From positions 1,302,001 through 1,366,000 of the forward strand of contig NZ_SOEO01000001.1 of the NCBI RefSeq assembly GCF_004365655.1: a stretch of DNA of 64,000 nt, written 5' to 3'. The stretch's first letter is position 1; each line of letters opens with the position of its first letter. The position numbers and the translations under genes were made by a program. The notes below the pieces were generated by a model. The model saw only the letters and a list, made by a program, of their open reading frames with translations. It did no database searches and had not been told where the DNA came from. Positions 59,851 through 64,000 of this stretch are shown piece after piece. The DNA is from Epilithonimonas xixisoli (lineage in GTDB: Bacteria > Bacteroidota > Bacteroidia > Flavobacteriales > Weeksellaceae).

Positions 59851-60921
59851 TTATTTTTTGATGAATTTCTGAGTAGAAGATCCTTCTGCAGTTTGGATTT
59901 TTACAACGTAAGATCCTACTGCCAAATTTCTAACATCAATTTGGTTATTCAAAACTTGAACGCTTACAGCCTTACCTGCCATATCATAAACTTGAACAGA
60001 TTCTACTTTAGATTTTGTGTCAAATTTCAAGAAATCTGAAGTTGGATTTGGATAAACAGAAACAGAAGCTTTTGTCGCAACAATATCTCCCACTGCAAGT
60101 AACTCTACTCCATCTCTAGCTTCAATTTTCACAGAGCCTAAATAAGTTGTAGCCGCTACAGTTCCTCCTGTCAAACCAGCATTTGTAAATCCTATTTCTG
60201 AAATCTCTGCATTAGCTAAAGCGGCAGGAATAAAGTCATCTACAATAGTCGTTCCAGTTGCAGGATTAATAACTTTCATAAAAACTTCTCCAGTATTATA
60301 ATCCCAAGCAACACCAATTTTCAACCAAGTGTTAGCTGGAAGTTTTTCCGTATAAGAGTATGAATAATTTCCGTTAGTATATTCATTTCCAATTGGACAA
60401 AGTCCAGCAATAACATTACATGGATTAGAATAACCAGAAATATACAAGGTTAAATCTTTATGATCCATACCAAAACCCGCCAAAGCAACTACTTGCGCTG
60501 GATTAGTTGGATTAGGAGTTAAGATTCTATACTGAGATCTGTTAGTTGAAGCCGCGTTTGCAGCTCCTGTATAAAAATCAAATTCTGCTTGTATAACATC
60601 ATTAAATTCAGTTCTATTTACCCAAGCAGACTCAAATGATTCCTTTAAGAAAAACTTAGTACCTGTTGCTGCATCGGGACCTAAAATAGTAGCAACTTTT
60701 CTTCCCATCATATCAACAATTTGGAAGTTGCTAATATTACGATTTGGAATTGCAGCAGAAGCTGATACTTGCCATCCGCCTTGACCTTCGGCAGGATAAA
60801 AATCTGGAGCGATATTTCCTACAGTAAAGTTTGCACTATTGAAGTTATCATCTGTGAAAACTTGTGCGCTTGTTAAAATGCTAGTTAAAGCAATACTAGA
60901 CAAAAGTAAAATTTTTCTCAT
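59851..60921 (-). CDS. T9SS-sorted secreted protein of unknown function
   Basis: This 356-residue protein has a signal peptide (MRKILLLSSIALTSILTSAQ), a beta-rich body of about 240 residues and a C-terminal type IX sorting domain (SVYPNPTSDFLKF..VYDMAGKAV..LAVGSYVVKI). The body includes two cysteines (NPCNVIAGLCPIG) and resembles concanavalin-like jelly-roll exoproteins, without a catalytic motif I can name. It is expected on the cell surface or in the medium. A consensus promoter sits directly upstream and a terminator follows, so it is monocistronic. Confidence 0.85.
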   Translation of the reverse strand: MRKILLLSSIALTSILTSAQVFTDDNFNSANFTVGNIAPDFYPAEGQGGWQVSASAAIPNRNISNFQIVDMMGRKVATILGPDAATGTKFFLKESFESAWVNRTEFNDVIQAEFDFYTGAANAASTNRSQYRILTPNPTNPAQVVALAGFGMDHKDLTLYISGYSNPCNVIAGLCPIGNEYTNGNYSYSYTEKLPANTWLKIGVAWDYNTGEVFMKVINPATGTTIVDDFIPAALANAEISEIGFTNAGLTGGTVAATTYLGSVKIEARDGVELLAVGDIVATKASVSVYPNPTSDFLKFDTKSKVESVQVYDMAGKAVSVQVLNNQIDVRNLAVGSYVVKIQTAEGSSTQKFIKK

Positions 60922-60947
60922 AATAAATAAATTTTTAAATATTTATT

Positions 60948-60979
60948 CAAAAGTAACAAAACAATTCAAATAAACCAAA
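60948..60979 (-). promoter_or_regulatory. Promoter of the T9SS cargo gene
   Basis: On the minus strand TTTG (60976-60979), 20 bases and TACTTTTG (60948-60955) match the consensus fully. The leader is about 20 bases. Confidence 0.8.
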
Positions 60980-60996
60980 TTTTCTTTTCGATATTT

Positions 60997-61698
60997 TTAC
61001 TTTTTTACTTGACTTGCTCGGAATTCGATTTTACTTGGTAGTACGCGCGGATTCATATTTAACATATCCTGTACAAGATTTCCCATATCTTCTGGCTGGA
61101 TTTTCCAGTTATCTTTTTCCGACGGAATATTACCATTGAAATGCGTTGCAACAGAACCTGGCATTATCGTCGAAACTTTGATGTTATATTTTCTAAGGTC
61201 AATCATCGCAGCTTGTGTGAAACCTACAACTCCAAACTTCGAGGCATTGTAGCCGGCTCCATTTTCAAAAAAATTGGTTCCGGCAAGACTTGCGATGGTG
61301 ATGTAGTAACCTTGTGATTTTTTCAATTGATCCACTGACGCTTTTAAAGTGTAGAAACACCCAGTGAGATTTGTTTCCTGCATTGCGTTCCAATCTTCAA
61401 TACTCAATTGATCTACTGGTTTGAAGATCCCTAAACCTGCATTGGCAATGACAACATCCAGTCTTTCGTATTTTTCTAAAATTTTGGAAACTGCACTTTC
61501 CTCATCTTCATAATTCCGAACATCTGATGTAAACCCGAAAATACTTTCTGAAACTTTCTTAAGCTCCAAAACAGCTTTGTCAACATCGTCTTGATTTCTC
61601 CCGCTGATGGCAACTTTGTGACCATTTTTCAATAATACTTCTGCGATTCCGAAACCAATGCCTTTGCTTCCGCCGGTGATATAAATAACTTTTGACAT
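60997..61698 (-). CDS. Short-chain dehydrogenase/reductase
   Basis: This 233-residue classical SDR has TGGSKGIGFGIAE (cofactor loop), NAGLG, the catalytic Ser in TIASLAG and YNASKFG with catalytic Tyr and Lys. The basic residue after the Gly-rich loop (SGRNQDDV) suggests NADP preference. The substrate cannot be predicted; it may reduce a 3-oxoacyl or aldehyde compound. It lies 53 bases from the M20 gene, with a terminator between them. Confidence 0.92.
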   Translation of the reverse strand: MSKVIYITGGSKGIGFGIAEVLLKNGHKVAISGRNQDDVDKAVLELKKVSESIFGFTSDVRNYEDEESAVSKILEKYERLDVVIANAGLGIFKPVDQLSIEDWNAMQETNLTGCFYTLKASVDQLKKSQGYYITIASLAGTNFFENGAGYNASKFGVVGFTQAAMIDLRKYNIKVSTIMPGSVATHFNGNIPSEKDNWKIQPEDMGNLVQDMLNMNPRVLPSKIEFRASQVKK

Positions 61699-61722
61699 AA
61701 TTTTAATTTTTAATATTAATAA

Positions 61723-61746
61723 AAAAGACAGCCTAAACTGTCTTTT
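61723..61746 (-). terminator. Terminator after the M20 peptidase
   Basis: Perfect 9-base arms AAAAGACAG and CTGTCTTTT around CCTAAA; a T-run follows on the minus strand, immediately after the stop codon. Confidence 0.85.
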
Positions 61747-61751
61747 ATTTT

Positions 61752-63134
61752 TTATCCTTTTGCATAGAACTCAAAGAAATATGGGATACTTTCTATTCCT
61801 TTGTAATAGTTGTAAAGTCCGTAATGTTCGTTTGGTGAATGTATCGCATCCGAGTCCAAACCGAATCCCATTAATACAGATTTCGCGCCAAGAACTTTCT
61901 CGAACAATGACGTGATTGGAATACTTCCACCACTTCTATAAGGCAAAACCTCTTTTCCAAACGCTTTTTCCATTGCTTTTTTTGCGGCTAGGAATTCTTT
62001 GGTATCGCTTTCCAAAACATACGGCATTCCACCATGGTGTGGCGTCACTTTTACCTTCACGCTTTTCGGAGCGATTTTTTCAAAATGTTTGGTGAATTTT
62101 TCCGTGATTTCTTCCGGCGTTTGATTTGGCACCAATCTCATTGATATTTTAGCAAAAGCTTTTGATGCAATCACCGTTTTTGCACCTTCGCCAGTGTAAC
62201 CGCCCCAAATTCCGTTGACATCGAGAGTTGGTCTGATAGAAGCTCTTTCCAAAGTTGTGTAACCTTCCTCTCCTTGAATATCATTAAGATTAATTGATTT
62301 CTTGTAAGCTTCTGGGTCGTCTTTCAGTTTGTTCATTTCTTTTCTGTCTTCATCGGAAACCACTAGAACATTGTCATAGAAACCATCGATTGTGATGTGT
62401 CCTTTGTCATCAATTAATTCTCCAATCATTTTTGATAAAACATTGATTGGATTTGGAACTGCACCACCGTAAAGCCCAGAATGCAAGTCACGGTTTGGAC
62501 CTTCTACTTCAACCTCAACATAGCTTAAACCTCGTAAACCTGTTGTAACAGTCGGTTGCTCATTAGAATAAATATGTGTGTCGGAAATCAAGATTACATC
62601 ACAGCTTAATTTCTCTTTGTTATTTTCAAGGAAATCTGCCAAACTTGCTGAACCAACTTCTTCTTCCCCTTCAATCAAAAACTTGACATTACAAGGTAAA
62701 GAATCCGTTTTCATCATTGCTTCGAAAGCTTTGACGTGCATAAAGAATTGACCTTTGTCATCTGCAGAACCTCTTGCGAAAATCGCGCCTTCTGGATGAA
62801 GCTCAGTGGTTTTCACAATTGGCTCGAATGGATCACTTGTCCATAATTCCAAAGGATCGGCTGGCTGAACATCGTAATGTCCGTAAACCAAAACCGTTGG
62901 TAAATTTGTGTCAATGATTTTCTCTCCGAAAACGATTGGATAGCCTTTGGTTTCAAGAATTTCTACATTGTCTGCTCCGGCAACTTTTAGATGTCTTGCC
63001 ACCTCATCGGCACATTTCAAGACTTCTGATTTGTAGGCTGGATCTGCGCTGATGGAAGCGATTCTAAGGATGTCGAAAAGTTCGTCCAAGAAACGTTGTT
63101 TGTTTTCCTGGATGTATGTTTGCGTGTTGCTCAT
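61752..63134 (-). CDS. M20-family dipeptidase
   Basis: This 460-residue zinc peptidase has the metal site residues YGHYDVQPADP, ARGSADDKGQF and IEGEEEVGSASL, and a dimerisation domain in the middle. RPTLDVNGIWGGYTGEGAKTVI and YRSGGSIPI are typical of the CNDP/ArgE-like dipeptidase subfamily. It would cleave dipeptides in the cytoplasm. No signal peptide is present. A short AT-rich repeat lies upstream. Confidence 0.94.
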   Translation of the reverse strand: MSNTQTYIQENKQRFLDELFDILRIASISADPAYKSEVLKCADEVARHLKVAGADNVEILETKGYPIVFGEKIIDTNLPTVLVYGHYDVQPADPLELWTSDPFEPIVKTTELHPEGAIFARGSADDKGQFFMHVKAFEAMMKTDSLPCNVKFLIEGEEEVGSASLADFLENNKEKLSCDVILISDTHIYSNEQPTVTTGLRGLSYVEVEVEGPNRDLHSGLYGGAVPNPINVLSKMIGELIDDKGHITIDGFYDNVLVVSDEDRKEMNKLKDDPEAYKKSINLNDIQGEEGYTTLERASIRPTLDVNGIWGGYTGEGAKTVIASKAFAKISMRLVPNQTPEEITEKFTKHFEKIAPKSVKVKVTPHHGGMPYVLESDTKEFLAAKKAMEKAFGKEVLPYRSGGSIPITSLFEKVLGAKSVLMGFGLDSDAIHSPNEHYGLYNYYKGIESIPYFFEFYAKG

Positions 63135-63169
63135 TATAAATGATAAATGATGGTTGATAAATGATTTAG
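63135..63169 (+). repeat. AT-rich TGATAAATGAT spacer repeat upstream of M20 gene
   Basis: The sequence ATAAATGATAAATGATGGTTGATAAATGATTT resembles the spacer at 39156-39185. Confidence 0.5.
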
Positions 63170-63218
63170 AACTTCGTCAAAGATTTGAAACTTTGACTAA
63201 GTTGGTTCGTAAAAATAA

Positions 63219-63246
63219 AAAATGTCCTGCAAACGCAAGACATTTT
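63219..63246 (-). terminator. Terminator after the small lipoprotein gene
   Basis: Arms AAAATGTCCTGC and GCAAGACATTTT pair with one mismatch around AAAC; a T-run follows on the minus strand. Confidence 0.85.
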
Positions 63247-63271
63247 TTATTATAATATTTTTATAAAATTC

Positions 63272-63523
63272 TTAGTGATGTACTGCCGGAGCTTCAGTTG
63301 CTGGCTTCACCTCAGGCGATACTGTTTTTGCAGAATCTGCAACCACGTGAGAAACAGCTTTTGTAGAATCTGCCTTTGGCTTGAAAGTCCCCTTTGGCGC
63401 ATTTGCATCGTCATATCTTACCACATCGTCTGTTTTTACCAAACGTGCTTTGTTCCCTCCTGCAGGAAGGTCACAAGAAATAACTAAAAGAGCAGAAGCC
63501 AATAATATCACTGATTTTTTCAT
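63272..63523 (-). CDS. Small hypothetical lipoprotein
   Basis: This 83-residue protein has the lipoprotein signal MKKSVILLASALLVISC and a short mature part rich in Lys, Val, Pro and Ala with no folded-domain look (ADSTKAVSHVVADSAKTVSPEVKP). It is probably a flexible envelope lipoprotein. It has its own consensus promoter about 110 bases upstream, a structured leader and a terminator. Function unknown. Confidence 0.7.
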   Translation of the reverse strand: MKKSVILLASALLVISCDLPAGGNKARLVKTDDVVRYDDANAPKGTFKPKADSTKAVSHVVADSAKTVSPEVKPATEAPAVHH

Positions 63524-63632
63524 ATGTATATATTTATTTACAATAGGTCATATGCAATCGCCATCTTGAACTATTACCTTTTTTAGTCAGGTTTTGACAT
63601 ATGGCGATGTCATTTTTTATAATTTAATGTGT
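63524..63632 (-). other. Structured leader of the small lipoprotein gene
   Basis: The roughly 100-base leader contains inverted segments ATCGCCAT (63556-63563 region, plus strand) and ATGGCGAT (63602-63609), and a short TGACAT/ATGTCA hairpin followed by T's on the plus strand. It may fold into an RNA structure, but I recognise no known riboswitch. Confidence 0.4.
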
Positions 63633-63664
63633 CAAAAGTAGTGAAATTGAGATTTTCTGCAAAA
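63633..63664 (-). promoter_or_regulatory. Promoter of the small lipoprotein gene
   Basis: On the minus strand TTTTG (63660-63664), 19 bases and TACTTTTG (63633-63640) are a full consensus match. Confidence 0.8.
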
Positions 63665-63775
63665 TGTTTTTTTGTAAAATGTAGATTGTACAATGTATTA
63701 TGTAATAAGTCTAATTAATTTGTCTCGATTTTGTTATAAAATCTTAAATCGGAGAAGAAATGTTTCTATTTTGCG

Positions 63776-63890
63776 AAGCGCAGCCCGGCTTGAGCGGAAA
63801 TCCTTTTTTGCTTTGACTTCTGGTTCTATTGATTAAAAAAATGTCGAGCAAAAAAGATTGGGAGCGGAAGACGGATTAAGCTGCCCAAAT
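63776..63890 (+). repeat. Intergenic repeat family, copy A
   Basis: This best-preserved copy runs from GCGCAGCCCGGCTTGAGCGG to AGCTGCCCAAAT. An inner TTTTTTGC (63804-63811) pairs with GCAAAAAA (63848-63855). It lies downstream of clpP, beyond its terminator. Confidence 0.85.
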
Positions 63891-63894
63891 AAAA

Positions 63895-63918
63895 AACCTG
63901 ACTCAGATGAATCAGGTT
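63895..63918 (-). terminator. Terminator after clpP
   Basis: Arms AACCTGACTCA and TGAATCAGGTT pair with one mismatch; on the minus strand a six-base T-run follows. Confidence 0.85.
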
Positions 63919-63926
63919 TTTGGGTT

Positions 63927-64000
63927 TTATTTTTTTCTTTCTAGAACTTCGTCTACCATTCCGTATTCTTTGGCTTCGGTAGAGGTCATCCAGTAATCTC
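63927..64000 (-). CDS. clpP: ATP-dependent Clp protease proteolytic subunit, C-terminal end
   Basis: On the minus strand the last 24 codons read DYWMTSTEAKEYGMVDEVLE and then RKK before the TAA stop (63927-63929). This is the conserved ClpP C terminus; the Asp of the catalytic triad lies upstream, outside the window. ClpP forms the 14-subunit protease core used with ClpX or ClpA/C. The gene continues beyond the right edge. A terminator follows directly. Confidence 0.85.
   Translation of the reverse strand, partial: DYWMTSTEAKEYGMVDEVLERKK

Noticed and set aside
1-64000. CRISPR arrays, tRNA and rRNA genes
   Set aside because: No regularly spaced direct repeats, tRNA-like cloverleaf sequences or rRNA segments were seen on reading the intergenic regions.

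Overview
This 64 kb window is chromosomal DNA from a member of the Bacteroidota, class Flavobacteriia, most likely the Chryseobacterium/Epilithonimonas group of the Weeksellaceae. The base composition is AT-rich. Several promoters fit the Bacteroidota pattern TTTG-N19-21-TAnnTTTG. Two secreted proteins end in type IX secretion (T9SS) sorting domains, and a GLPGLI protein, many SC-type lipoproteins, a Bat/MoxR operon, a YfhO giant membrane protein and a split PutA/PruA proline pathway are present. I saw no rRNA, tRNA or CRISPR array. The genus is inference.

Layout. 1-6.3 kb: 3' end of an APC amino-acid permease, a three-PAS histidine kinase with a single-domain response regulator, aroE, a small membrane protein, a DNA glycosylase and a PBP4-type carboxypeptidase. 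6.5-14.7 kb: a TrhA/hemolysin III protein, pruA, nicotinamidase pncA, five small secreted or lipoprotein genes and proline dehydrogenase on the opposite strand. 15.1-18.8 kb: purH-purN-purM (minus strand) behind a 29-codon small gene that has its own promoter and terminator. 19.1-26.4 kb: a GH3 beta-glucosidase, a T9SS-exported endonuclease I, a truncated mnmA and a YoaK protein. 26.4-37.9 kb: trxB, holA, a stand-alone HSDR_N nuclease-like protein, an AsmA/DUF748 protein, and the MoxR-DUF58-BatX-BatA-BatB operon. This operon is interrupted by a four-helix-bundle (IVS) gene flanked by imperfect inverted repeats.

38-47.5 kb: a ParE-type toxin-antitoxin pair, DinB, rlmB, a DUF6263 lipoprotein, a REP-associated tyrosine transposase bracketed by two near-identical palindromes, yfhO, a GNAT acetyltransferase and a TPR protein. 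47.5-54.5 kb: rpsO, a PadR regulator with a palindromic operator upstream of a PspC membrane protein, an alpha/beta hydrolase, a GLPGLI protein, a 20-residue amphipathic peptide gene, a PlsC-like acyltransferase and menaquinone genes (menI-like thioesterase, menF). 54.6-64 kb: DUF6804, a lipoprotein, a nucleoside MFS symporter, a bifunctional nuclease, etfBA, a T9SS cargo protein, an SDR, an M20 dipeptidase, a small lipoprotein and the 3' end of clpP.

Most genes are housekeeping or single-gene adaptive functions. The points most worth a second look lie between or inside operons: a five-copy degenerate intergenic repeat family, the IVS cassette in the Bat operon, the REP/RAYT unit, the two small-peptide transcription units near 18.7 and 52.2 kb, and the mnmA fragment. 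No complete multi-gene system that I would call new is evident. The small transcription units and the inverted-repeat-flanked IVS gene are the best candidates for something undescribed.
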